Source: Labia minor (taxonomy: Eukaryota; Arthropoda; Insecta; Dermaptera; Spongiphoridae). From it: DNA of 64,000 nt. This document shows positions 11,289-21,546 of this stretch, in pieces. The notes under the pieces were generated by a model. It searched no databases. It worked only from the letters and a program-made list of their open reading frames with translations, and had not been told where the DNA came from. Each line of letters starts with the position of its first letter. Within the stretch, counting starts at the first letter, position 1. The translations under genes and the position numbers were made by a program. Location of the stretch: positions 9,349,580 through 9,413,579 of the forward strand of contig OY720344.1 in NCBI GenBank assembly GCA_963082975.1, given 5' to 3'.

Positions 11289-11511
11289 TTAAGGTGATCA
11301 TATTTTGAAAACACCAAATCAGGACATTTTACCTTTTTTTAGAAGCAAATTGAAAAAATTTTGAAAAAAAGTACGAAATATCCTAAATATTTCAAAAAAA
11401 GGGACAGATATCAAAAAGAAGAATAGTTAGGAGGGCACTTACAAAAGAAGGACAGAGCTTACAAATGGAGGACTGTCCTCCCTAAAAGAGGACGCTTGGT
11501 CACCTTAATAT
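11289..11511. mobile_element. Short nonautonomous DNA transposon with TTAAGGTGAYC ends
   Basis: The left end is TTAAGGTGATCATATTTTG and the right end is GGTCACCTTAATA. Further in, the right half holds an imperfect repeat (GAGGACTGTCCTCC). The TTAA or TA at the ends could be the target duplication. It lies inside a decayed HINE-B, pieces of which flank it. The superfamily is not clear from the ends alone. Confidence 0.6.
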
Positions 11512-11655
11512 AATAAAATATTTTTAAAACTTGATTGAAAATGACTAAAATATAATATCTTGGTTTTTATTTATAGTTTAGTTACTCAATTATTAATTAC
11601 TACTATATTTTAAGTGAAAATTTTTCGACAATGAATATAAAATTAATACTTTTTA

Positions 11656-11832
11656 AACTACCACTCCCGGTTTCCGGATATACACCAAAAGTTGATGAAT
11701 TCATGCTACTGATGCATTAAGTAAATATACCAAATTTTATCAAAATTCGTTGAGACGTTCGAGCTATACACATCTATACGGACACACAATGGACAGACGG
11801 ACGGAAGGACATACATTTTTCTGTAACAAATT
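11656..11832 (-). mobile_element. Diverged HINE-B, microsatellite-side piece
   Basis: CACTCCCGGTTTCCGGATA, CACCAAAAGTTGAT, GATGCATTAAGTAAATATAC and ACACATCTATACGGAC follow the HINE-B order, with ACGGACGGAAGGACA as remnant microsatellite. The outer 5' end is lost. It completes the fragment at 11212 across the inserted transposon. Confidence 0.65.
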
Positions 11833-12269
11833 ATGGTCATTTTTCTAATGAATTTTCCCATAACAAAATTTCCTTTTAATCTTTTCTCACGTATTTGAGA
11901 CATCAGAAATATCAAAATGATTAATTTTTTTAATTAATTTCTATATATAATATGAAATTAAATAAATAAATGAATTAAAACAAACAAAAATAATAACGGA
12001 AATTGTATTTGTAGGAAGGTTGAATGTACTCGTCATAGGAAATCAAATTTTATTGATTCCAAATCTAAGAATGATATTAAAGATATAAAAAATAAATTAA
12101 AATTCACCAAACGGCATTTAAATAAAACATTAGTATGTATGTCTCTTTACTCTTTTCAACAAGTTGTTGTATAGAATTATAATTTCAAATATCAATTGGT
12201 TATACTTATAAAAAACAATATTTTATATATATATATATATGAAAATAAATGATTAATGACGAGATTATA
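11833..12269. other. AT-rich stretch, nothing recognised
   Basis: Ends in a short (TA)n tract near 12225-12240. Confidence 0.4.
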
Positions 12270-12280
12270 TAGTAGTTTTA

Positions 12281-12573
12281 GGCGTCATTGGGTGTGTGGG
12301 TAGCGAACCTGCCTCACATTCACATGGTTCGGGTTCATGTCCCGGGCCTGGCAAGGGAATTTCCCTAGCTGGGGTCTATGAGAACGAGCCAACCCAGCTT
12401 CCGGGAACAACATTGAGGAAAAGCAACTTGATAGCGCCTCCGATCAAGAAAATCAAGGTAAAGGTTGAGAGGACCCGTTCTACTGATCATAGGACACCTC
12501 ATTGATATAACCGGCTTGATAGGCGTTGTCGACCTTACGTAAGACGTACAAAAGTCAGAGGGTTTTTTTTAAT
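12281..12573 (+). mobile_element. tRNA-derived SINE with 11-bp target-site duplication
   Basis: The 5' head GGCGTCATTGGGTGTGTGG, GTAGCGAACC and then GGTTCATGTCCCGGGCC shows A-box-like and B-box-like RNA polymerase III promoter elements; the second copy has the better B box GGTTCAAGTCCC. A unique body follows and the element ends GTCAGAGGGTTTTTTTT. The direct repeat TAGTAGTTTTA flanks it at 12270-12280 and 12574-12584, as expected for LINE-driven target-primed insertion. The 69-codon frame inside is coincidental. Confidence 0.85.
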
Positions 12574-12584
12574 TAGTAGTTTTA

Positions 12585-13184
12585 CAAGGATGATTATTTT
12601 TTATTGGTTGATAGTATAATTATTTATACTATTTTTATACTATTATAATATATAAATATATTATTTATTTCATGTAAATTATTTTATATTAAAAAGAAAA
12701 TGAAATAATTCCAAAAAAGGAATAGTAATAATAGTATGAGAACATTACAATAAAAGTTAAAAACTTAATAAAGTCACATCACACGTTACTTAATTTTTAT
12801 TACTTTACTTTTTCGCAGAATTTATTCACCCCAAATGTTATATAAATATCTATTCTTATTCATAATTGAAAATATAAAATAAAACCAATAATTGATCGAA
12901 CTAATGTCAAACTTCTTTATCAAATATTCCAATTCCCAAATTTATCATTCTACTATGAATGATATTTCAATGAAATGATAATAGAAGGGACAATCTCCCT
13001 TTGCTATTGGAAAACAGATGTTCAAGATTTGAATCAGAAGCGCAATCAGGGGGAATGAATGATGATTCATCCATGAAAGATGGAGATAATTATTTCGACA
13101 TTCGACTCAAGGAGATATATATATTTATGGAAGTAGAGTGTTGAGGGGGAAGAAGAAGAAAAACTTGCATCTTTATTAAAAAAT
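12585..13184. other. AT-rich stretch, nothing recognised
   Basis: No gene or repeat family. The 12960-13150 part is slightly more GC-rich and single-copy. Confidence 0.4.
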
Positions 13185-13229
13185 CTGGAGTGTCTCCACT
13201 CGACTATCTCGCAAATTTGAATTGAATAA
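13185..13229 (-). mobile_element. HINE-A 3' terminal fragment
   Basis: CTGGAGTGTCTCCACTCG followed by ACTATCTCGCAAATTTGAAT is the stem-loop end of HINE-A. It breaks off just before the mariner at 13.27 kb. A second HINE-A piece lies beyond the mariner. Confidence 0.75.
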
Positions 13230-13270
13230 TCAAGCTTTTTTTCTGTATTTGAAAATTAATTAAAATTTTA

Positions 13271-14131
13271 TTCCATCCGATCAAAGGATTTAAGATTATG
13301 GAACAAATCATTTTTATTAATCAATGTATTCCCCTTCTGCATCGATACACAAATTTGCCCGCTCCAACAAGTTGTCAAACGACTTCTCCTTGTCCTTTAT
13401 TTGTATGGTCTTTAGGACGTCGGTCGTCGCCTTCTCAATGGCTTCAATCGATGCGTGCCACTTTCCTTTCATCGCCAAATGCAGTTTAGGGAACAGATAG
13501 AAGTCGCACGGAGCCAGATCTGGTGAATAGGGCGAATGATGGAAAGGAATAACGTGAGTTTTGACCAAAAATTCAGTTACAAGTCGCGAACGATGTGATG
13601 GTGCATTATCGTACAAAAGAGTCCAACTGCCGATTTCTCGATATTCTGGACGAATACGACGAATTCTTGCCAGCAAACGCTTGATGACGCCCAATTAAAA
13701 ACTATCCAGTGACTGTCTGGCCGGGTGGAACAAATTATTTGTGGATAATTGCTTTTGAATAGTAAAAATCCGGTTCTGGGACGGTCTGATCTTTCGTCAT
13801 CTCTACTTGATTTGAATCGCCCGAACCACTCGTAAACTTGCGTACGGGATAGACAATCATCACCATATTTTTGTAGCAGTTGGTGCGTTTCAGTAAAAGT
13901 TTTACAAAGTTTAATACGAAAATCAGCTCTTTGAACTCATTTTCCGACCGATGTACAAAACACACTGACATTTGAAACGCAATAACTTTTGTTGTATGCA
14001 TCCAAATGTCATGAAATTTATACCAGTTGTCACTGAGGGACTAAGCCATCTACGGGTAAAATATTACAACAGATGACATTAGTGGTACAATTTTTTTTAA
14101 AAAGTTCGGTTTCTTTTGGAATGGAGGGTAT
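13271..14131 (-). mobile_element. Mariner-like element, second lineage, internally deleted
   Basis: The right end (minus-strand start) reads CCCTCCATTCCAAAAGAAAC and the left end reads ATTCCATCCGATCAAAGG on the + strand, giving weak terminal inverted repeats. About 860 bp in total. HINE-A fragments lie on both sides, so it probably inserted into a HINE-A. Confidence 0.7.
13317..14000 (-). pseudogene. Mariner transposase pseudogene lacking the first catalytic Asp
   Basis: The minus-strand N-terminus shows the helix-turn-helix FRIKLCKTFTETHQLLQKYG, then DDCLSRTQVYEWFGRFK and DERSDRPRTGF. This frame opens only after a stop and frameshift near 13955. A deletion at about 13735 joins it to the catalytic domain after the first Asp block: PARQSLDS, a stop, then VIKRLLARIRR. 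The second block LLYDNAPSHRSRLV and third block HSPYSPDLAPCDFYLFPKL are intact with 34 residues between Asp codons (DD34D). The C-terminus runs to ANLCIDAEGEYID. Without the first Asp and linker it cannot be active. Confidence 0.85.
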
Positions 14132-14195
14132 ATATGGTTATAGTGCAATTTGAATATGTATTAATCAGAGATAAGCTCACAGATCACAGATCACA

Positions 14196-14250
14196 GCCCT
14201 GCAAAACGTATAAAAACATACAAATCTCGACATCTAAAATTTTCTTGAAA
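14196..14250 (-). mobile_element. HINE-A internal fragment
   Basis: GCAAAACGTATAAAAACATA, AATCTCGACATC and AAAATTTTC match the region near the 5' end of HINE-A. With the piece at 13185 it brackets the mariner, but most of the HINE-A body is missing, so deletion accompanied or followed the insertion. Confidence 0.6.
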
Positions 14251-15162
14251 AAAATTCAATTCGAATAATTAATTGAATAAATTTTATCTGTATTGTAGGT
14301 TTAAAACGTTACATTTTTTAATTCCAATCCTTTTCCCATATTAGACCAAGTTATTATTAGAATTATTAAAAATTATTAAAAATAGGTAATTATTAATATA
14401 TATATAAAATACAAAAAAATAATATATTATTGAATGTATATATTTTTAAATATAGAACCTGATTCTCTTTGCACTAGTAATTTTAAGTTGAAAAAAAAGA
14501 GAAAGTTTATAGCTATTATTTTTATCTAGGGAAATTTATAAATTCATTGATAAAAAGAGAAGCAGTTAAACAAAACATATTAGAAGATAATGAAAAAAAG
14601 GTAAAAGTAATTACACATTTAAAATAATTTCTCTTTCCTATATCATCGATTGATCAAGAAATTGTAGTGTTTTTACAATTCATCCCTTTGTGATATTAAA
14701 GTAATAATAAAATTTAAATTGGTGACTGTATTTTACAATTCCCTTGACCTAGGTCAAGATCAATGTATTTTTGGTGTCACAAAAGTTGGATGAACTTGAA
14801 ACTGACGCCAGAAGTTTAGGGTGTCTCTTGGAAACAATGAGAAGGTCTGTTTAACAATAAATAGAAGCGCCTTTACAGGTATATTAGACAAATTTAAAAA
14901 TTTTCTTTTTATGAGTAAAGTGGATGATGAAAGAAAAAGCATTCAGGTGTAAATCCTGACGTGATTGTCAATCAATACCCTTTTATTTCATAGAAAAATA
15001 ATAAACAAAGGAAGTATAATTCTCTTTTTCCCTCGAGTTTTTTTTTTTTTTTTTAATTTACGAAAATTTCAATACTTTGATGTCGTAAAGTAAAAAAGAA
15101 ATAATTCTTAAAGAATTAATTTATTTTGTAAGCATACATAAATTAATAAATAATGTTTTATG
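14251..15162. other. AT-rich stretch, nothing recognised
   Basis: No gene, RNA or repeat family seen. Confidence 0.4.
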
Positions 15163-15251
15163 TTTAACATGTTCCCGCCGGCATGTGCCACCGGTGGCTC
15201 ATGCCTCCACATAAAATAGACATATTATGGAGCCGGCGGGAACGTGTTAAA
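15163..15251. mobile_element. 89-bp palindromic MITE with TTAA ends (piggyBac-type)
   Basis: TTTAACATGTTCCCGCCGGC and GCCGGCGGGAACGTGTTAAA form arms matching 19 of 20 bases. The loop contains a second perfect palindrome, GCCACCGGTGGC. TTAA at both edges suits piggyBac-type target use. It is very GC-rich in an AT-rich setting and strongly hairpin-forming. Confidence 0.75.
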
Positions 15252-15536
15252 TATCTATATTATAAAAAAATTTCTTTACTTAGGTAACAAAAAGGAAAAA
15301 AAATCGGTCAATCAACACATTCATCTATATCAAATTACAAATAAAAAAAAAAGTGAAATTCGATAATCGTATAAAGTATTGAGATTTTAAAAGATAAATA
15401 AGCTTTCACATCACCTTGATTAGAAATAGCCTTATTTTTAGTATAAATTCTTAAAAAATTAATAAAAAAATTATTTTAAAATGATATGATAATATTTTAT
15501 AAAAAAAAATAGGTTTATTTTTGAATTTAAGAAATA

Positions 15537-15574
<38 letters not shown>

Positions 15575-16293
15575 TATCTTATTATGCTAGCTAAAATTGT
15601 ATATATGTATTTATCTATATATCATGGTTCTCAAAAACCGCTCTAACGATTTTTTTCAAATTCACACTAGATATAGTATTTATAAAGAAAATTTAAGTTT
15701 TATTGATGATATCTCTTGAAACATACAGCTTCATTATTAATTTCTTAATTGAAAATTATATATTATATGGAAAACGTCAAAATTTTTAATACTGCCTGCT
15801 AAGACAGTAAAAAAATGACAATTTTTTATCTAAATACATATAGTCCACCGGTTGGACTGATGTTTTAACGAGTGGATTTCGTCGGTTCGAAACTCGCCGG
15901 GTGAATCGTTATTTAAAAATGAAAATAATGAATTTGTTATTTTTTTTCTTTTTATCTATTGTTTACATTTTAATAAATTACTATTTTATATTTATTTATT
16001 CATTGTTCTTTTATTAAATTTAATATTTATTAATATTATTTATTATTAATTTATATATTGATGGCATCACAAATGACATTTATATTGAAATTTGACTCCC
16101 GCCTTTTTTTAAAAGATATATATTTTTTATATTTAAAATATTTTAAAATTGTTTATTTAATTTCGAAATAAAATTAAAAATATATATTTTTTTTATATTT
16201 AAAATATTTTAAAATTTTTTATTTAATTTCGAAATAAAATTAAAAATATATATTTTAATAATATTTTATAATTATAAATTACGATATATATTT
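15252..16293. repeat. AT-rich stretch with tandem repeat
   Basis: A (TA)n tract is at about 15539-15572. A 66-bp unit (starting ATATTTAAAATATTTTAAAA) is tandemly duplicated at about 16115-16250 with few differences. About 15839-15905 contains a B-box-like GGTTCGAAACTC but no convincing tRNA fold. Confidence 0.55.
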
Positions 16294-16354
16294 ATCAATA
16301 ATAATGAATTTTTTTTTTTAACTTAATTACAGAGCCGAGGCTCGGGGTCCCGGT
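16294..16354 (+). mobile_element. Family C stem-loop terminus
   Basis: AATAATAATGAATT, a T-run, AACTTAATTACAGAGCC, then GAGGCTCGGGGTCCCGGTA. The GAGCC/GGCTC stem and GTCCCGGTA end recur at 17.83 kb. This looks like a 3' end of another rolling-circle-type nonautonomous family. Confidence 0.5.
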
Positions 16355-16499
16355 ATGATCTTAATATATTGTGAGAATTAGATAAATAATGTAGAGAGAA
16401 AAAAATATTTAAAAATAGATATTTATTTAAATGAAATAAAATTATTTAATTTACAGAATGAAAATGTCTATAATAATGTCTAAACATTTTTTCTTTATA

Positions 16500-16891
16500 A
16501 TTTTACATTATAATAATACTAATTACAGTAGTTATAATATATGGGGAATTTTCAACTTTGACTGCCGATTTGACCATGTTCCCAAACGAATTTTAAAAAA
16601 ACCAAGACCACTTTACATTTACACATTTTAAGCTCTAATCGAATCCAAAATCAAAATTTAAAAAATCGAAAAACAGACACACAGATATATAGATTTTATA
16701 AATGAACATTTATACAATTTATTTTAATTAATTTGAAACATTTTAGGAAACAAATTTTTAATGGGTCATTTTTAGAAATCCCATTTAACAATTATAATAA
16801 ATAATTAAAAAATTGTAAAATTTTTAAAGTATATAAAAATAAATTGTATAAATTGGTTAAAGGGTCGAGTGATAGTTCGGTGTCCCAGGTA
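16500..16891 (+). mobile_element. Family D element, probable Helentron-like, with stem-loop 3' end
   Basis: Ends GGGTCGAGTGATAGTTCGGT and GTCCCAGGTA at 16861-16891. The same terminus is at 17761-17790. The interior has AAGCTCTAATCGAATCC before AACAGACACACAGATAT, the same order (short conserved box, then GACA/CACA microsatellite) as in HINE-A. The 5' boundary is uncertain. Confidence 0.4.
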
Positions 16892-16992
16892 TATATTTTA
16901 TATTAACACGCCTACTTTTCTGTATAATAAAGATATAAAGAATCATATTTTAATTTTTATATAACCAAGAAATCATTTTTTCACTTAAAATA

Positions 16993-17102
16993 TAGTTGTA
17001 AAGCCCAAATCTCCGATCCATATAACATCATCGACTGGGCCGCTACCAAAAGGAGTCTTCTCTTGCTCTGACTAGGGCCACCGGTATTTGCCATTAGTCT
17101 CG
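16993..17102 (-). pseudogene. Non-LTR retrotransposon reverse transcriptase fragment, uninterrupted
   Basis: The minus strand encodes RLMANTGGPSQSKRRLL followed by VAAQSMMLYGSEIWALQL, about 36 codons without a stop. The GGP-S-RRLL...S-LLYG-E-WA block is characteristic of the C-terminal side of the reverse transcriptase domain in I/R1/Jockey-type non-LTR retrotransposons. Sequence on both sides is unrelated A/T-rich DNA and repeat J, so this is a small remnant. It is a different lineage from the relics at 25-27 kb. Confidence 0.75.
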
Positions 17103-17400
17103 AAAAAATAATATTAAATTTTATATAAATTTATAAATTAGAATATTTGAATTTGTTTAAATTTTAACACATGTAATCAATCATATGCATAAAGAATAGA
17201 AAATTTTGAAAATCAACTTGGTATTAAATTCAGAAAAAAAAAATACTCATATATAGAATATATAGACTATTCGAATATAATTGAAACTCTTTCTCTCCCT
17301 CTATTTTAAATTTGAAAAAACGGAGTGTTAAGAAATTAAGATTCCTTATACAACATGGATGGTTAAATGAATTGGGCTCCCTACCTCCCTGAGAAATTCA
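17103..17400 (+). repeat. Repeat family J, copy 2
   Basis: Matches the inverted copy at about 27815-28110 along nearly its whole length, including TAACACATGTAATCAATCAT, TCTATTTTAAATTTGAAAAA and ACGGAGT. A shorter copy is at 5705-5850. No ORF; class unknown. Confidence 0.6.
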
Positions 17401-17756
17401 CATTAAAAATGTTTATAATATTTTAGTTTATTAAATCAAACTATTATTTTTTTATTTCAATATTTTTAATGTTAATACAATAATTTTTATTTTATAATCT
17501 ATAAAATAATTTAATTATTTTTAAAAACAACGGTCTTCAATTACAATTTTTTTACTCTCTACTGACTGTTCATTTCATAACTGAAAATAGTGTCGAATAG
17601 AAATAGACGATATTACTTGGATTAATCTTATTATGCTAGCTAAAATTGTTTGTTTGTATTATTGAGGACCCCAGTTCAATTCATTTTAATCAGATTGATG
17701 CAATGATGCAACATTTAATAATTGTAATAAATAATTAATTGTAGATTAATATTTTT

Positions 17757-17870
17757 TAAAGGGTCGAGCGACAGCTCGGTGTCCCAGGTATTAATATTAC
17801 CAGCCAAACCCAATAATAATGAATCATTTTTTTTAACTTAAGTACCGAGCCGAGGCTCGGGGTCCCGGTA
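17757..17870 (+). mobile_element. Tandem pair of stem-loop termini (families D then C)
   Basis: GGGTCGAGCGACAGCTCGGT with GTCCCAGGTA at 17761-17790 is followed after only about 60 bp by GTACCGAGCCGAGGCTCGGG with GTCCCGGTA at 17842-17870. Both are in the same orientation and share the GCTCGG-GTCCC-GGTA plan. (TA)n follows at 17871-17893. Confidence 0.55.
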
Positions 17871-17942
17871 CTATATATATATATATATATATATAAAGTT
17901 TAAAACCCGATATTTTATTTTAATATTTTTTTAAAACTAACG

Positions 17943-18422
17943 ATTTGGGTAATTGTTTACAAAAACAGAAGCTTCAGTGATTTGGATAAAACTTTACCAG
18001 TAGATTCCTTTTTTAAGTCCAAAGAAACTTTCCTTATGCAATATTTCTCGGTCGCTTCTAGCTTTCGAGATAAAAATTATTAAAGGTTGACAGACAAACT
18101 AGTTAGGAACGTACAAATGAGCAGCCATTTAGCAATATATTCTTGACTAGTTCATTAATTATTCACTTATTCACTATTTTTCGGATTTTGTCGATTAAAA
18201 AATTAATTAATTAAATAATTTTCCTATATTCAAACCGAGAACTGAAAAAAACACAGAAAATTGGTGAATCCCTCTACTGGCCAAATGAATAAAACATAAA
18301 TATGGTAGCTATATTGATTGTCAATGGATATATATGCAAATTTTAATAACCATTTAATAGTCACTTTTATATTTATAAATATATCCCTGAAGCTTTCGTT
18401 TTTGTAAACAATTACCAAAATT
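17943..18422. mobile_element. Fold-back element Q, copy 1
   Basis: The left arm GGGTAATTGTTTACAAAAAC, GAAGCTTCAG is mirrored at the right by CTGAAGCTTTCGTTTTTGTA, AACAATTACC. The longer left arm (TGGATAAAACTTTACCAGTA) is preserved on both sides only in copy 2 at 35653-36189. No coding capacity. Confidence 0.7.
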
Positions 18423-19262
18423 TAATAACAGATATTCTCTTAATGCTTAATAGTCCTAAAATATTTCATAATATCTTGATCGAAAAAATAGACTAGGACT
18501 ATTCTGATTTGTATCTTTAAATTTTATAGACAAATACTAGAAAATGTTAACAAACAAGTCATCTGCAATGGGTTTTTATCTTTTTTCTCGAATCCATCGA
18601 TTACCATTTCGAAGCTCCAACAGCTTAACTACAAAATAAATTAAAGTTTTTAAATTGAATTGAATTTTTATTTTAGAATTTTATATTTAATTTACTACCT
18701 TCATTGATATTTATTTTTTCATTAATTTTAATTAATTAAATTATTTATATATAAATAATATAATAATGTCCTTCTATGCTAAGTAATAAAATTAACGAAT
18801 GGAATGCGAATCACAAAAAAAAAACAAGGAAATTTTTTTTATTAATAATTGATATTTTCTATATCCCTCTCCCTGATCCAAAAGATACATAATCTCCTGA
18901 GTTTCAATTTCATAATAAATTGTGTTGTCACATTTAATGAAGAATAACAACAAATATCCGTTCCAATTCAAACTATATAATATTATATACATTCACTTTT
19001 TCAAAAGTTAACTAAACGCATGTTGTGCATGAGTGTATGTGTGTGTGTGTTATTGGTGAGTTTAAGGTATCGCAGGTTGGGATCTTCGGCTGCTCGTGTT
19101 ATTCTTTTGACGGGTGTCAGACAGGCGCCGAATTCCTCTACCATTTAAGTGAGCTCCTGTCAGGTGATTGCCCAAAGGGATTGGAATGGAACACTTTCTC
19201 TACTTTTGTCTGGCAAAAGATTGTTTTACCTACATTGTGAAAAAGATTTTATAATAAAAACA
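18423..19262. other. AT-rich stretch with one mid-GC open frame
   Basis: Mostly A/T-rich. About 19050-19240 is less AT-rich and keeps a 71-codon frame on the + strand (19025-19240) ending SGDCPKGLEWNTFSTFVWQK. I do not recognise it; it may be a relic of a mobile element or a single-copy host sequence. Confidence 0.35.
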
Positions 19263-19932
19263 AATAAGTTGACCTGTGGCCAGGTCCGAACCGACCGACG
19301 GTTTGAAGTAAATTAATTTCCAGCTAGAGAAACAATTTCAAATAATTTTAATATATCTATTAATGTAATAAAAAACAGATATGGATACATAAATAATAAA
19401 TATAAATATTTTTAATTTTATTTTATTTATAATATATATGCAAGACCAGGCTGTGATGTCATGAATGGCTGGATGACGTCATATAATTTTAAATCAAGAA
19501 AAAACTAATAAATATGATTTTCCCGAGGATAAAACCAATACAAAGTGCATGCTTCGTGGAAATATATAAAAAAATCTCCTCATGTGAAATTTGGTGCGAA
19601 AATAACCCTTCCCTTACTATCGTCGATCGCTAATACTACCACTTCCGGTTTCCGGATTTGCACCAAAAGTTGATCAATTCATCCCACTGATGCATTAAGT
19701 AAATATACCAAATTTCATCAAAATCGGTTGAGCCGTTCAGGCTGTACACATCTATACGGACGGACAGACGGACAGACGGACGGACAGACGGACAGACGGA
19801 CGGACAGACATCATGCTAAAAATACTTTTTTCTGTTAAGAAAATGCATGATTCGTGGAGATATGTAAAAATCTCCACATGTGAAATTTGGTGTGAAAACA
19901 ATACCTCCCTTACTATCGTCGGTCGGTAAAAA
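19263..19932 (-). mobile_element. HINE-B element, complete, expanded microsatellite
   Basis: Full HINE-B from GACCTGTGGCCAGGTC to ATCGTCGGTCGGTAAAAA. Its ACGG/ACAG tract at about 19756-19808 is the longest of the HINE-B copies, explaining the greater length (about 670 bp). A HINE-A begins only 41 bp further on. Confidence 0.85.
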
Positions 19933-19973
19933 TATTAGGACATAATTGAAAACTTATTTAAAAAAAAAATTAG

Positions 19974-20578
19974 CTGGAGTGTCTTCACTCGACTATCTCG
20001 CAAGTTGAATTGGATTAAATAACATAATATATTATATTTAAATTAAATTTAATTAATTATAAATTATAAATTAAAATTAATAAATAATAATTATTAAACC
20101 AGCGCATGTTTGGCTCTTTGTTGATGGCATCACGTCACGTGTTGGCGCGTGAGATTTGCAGTGTTAAAAAATTAATTCTGGTACTATCAGCGATTCAATC
20201 AAGCTGAAAATCTATATATAGCAGTTTTATACAATTTTTAATCATGTGAAAAATTATCAAACATATATCATTATTTTTACGGTCACTTTAGAGAAAAAAA
20301 ATCAAAACGTTGTAGGTAATGACCCTCTTCCGGTTGAGCTACAGTTCTCAAAAGTTGATAGAAAACTACAAATTTTGAATAATGCCCATGTACCAAATTC
20401 CATGATTCTAGCTCAAACCGTTTTTGCGTAATCTTGTCTACATACATACACACACATACACACATGAACAGACAGACATTTTTCTCAACCTTAGTGAAAA
20501 TGACTCAGGAAACTTCAAAACGTATAAAAACATCAAAATCTCAACATCGAAAATTTTCGTGAACGTAATACTATCTCT
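19974..20578 (-). mobile_element. HINE-A element lacking its extreme 5' hairpin
   Basis: From CTGGAGTGTCTTCACTCG to GTAATACTATCTCTAT; the terminal GGCGAGATAGT is replaced by unrelated sequence. Microsatellite TACATACACACACATACACA is near 20445. Confidence 0.8.
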
Positions 20579-21479
20579 ATTCTATTTTCTATAAAAAAAA
20601 AAAATTTTTCTCATAATTTCCAAATATTATAATATTATAAGTACTTATTATTTATCAAATCTCATTATTTTTTAAATTTTAATATAATTTCAATTTTTTA
20701 TAATAAATTATTTTATTTATTTTCCAATTTCTAAAAAAAAAATATTTAAACAATAAAAAGTTACAAAATAGAGTTCAATTTATGGTAGTTGTTTGAATTC
20801 ATATCTAAAGCAAAATTCAAGTAGTTATCACAACTAGAGATAATTTATTAGTTGTCTAGTTGACAAAAGAAATAAAAAAATTAAAATAAAAGAATTCTTA
20901 TCTTCAATGTATGGTATATTTCATTTCTAAATTACAATTACCTGCACAAGATATTCTCTATCATTATATAAAAAAATTACTCAATTAATAATTTTCTAAC
21001 TTCTAATACTAACCTTTTTTAAAAAAGGTCCTAAAGATCTAAAATAAAAAAAAAAATATTTTTTTTGTAGGTATGATTTTGTGAGTAGGCGAAAAAATTT
21101 TGAAATAAAATCAGTAGTACAAATAAATAAAAATGAGATGTAAATATTACATGTAAATTCATGGAGAAAAATATTTTTAATGTATATTTTCGTTAGAAAA
21201 TTATCGAAAGAGTAATTTTTAAAGATAATCTCATCTTTTTATTTGTAATCAAGAAATGGTCTTAATACTGGGGTATCTTTTAAGATAGAATCGTAATGTT
21301 TAAATAAATTAGTTTATTTTTTTAATTTTATTTTTTCTATTCATTCTGAATGAAGATTATTTATTAAAAAAATATATATATTTTATATAAAGTATTTTAT
21401 CACAAAAAAATACTAATATATCCATATTTATATATATATATAATCGATTTCATGGAGATCATTTAATTCATTAATTTGA
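20579..21479. other. AT-rich stretch, nothing recognised
   Basis: No gene or repeat family seen. Confidence 0.4.
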
Positions 21480-21546
21480 TGAAATTCGTGTCCTCGTTTT
21501 CAAGATCAGCAGAGCAGGACAATAATCATTGAGCTATGGCCCTAGA
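21480..21546 (-). tRNA. tRNA-like sequence, probable pseudogene or SINE head
   Basis: The minus strand reads GGGCCATAGCTCAATGATTA (A-box-like), then a GTCCT...AGGAC stem around GATCTTGAAAACG, then CACGAATTTC (weak B box). A CTTGAAA loop would give anticodon TGA. Pairing in the acceptor and T arms is poor, so it is probably not functional. A tRNA-scan score would decide. Confidence 0.25.

Noticed and set aside
15839..15905. tRNA gene suggested by GGTTCGAAACTC
   Set aside because: No consistent acceptor, D or anticodon arms can be paired.
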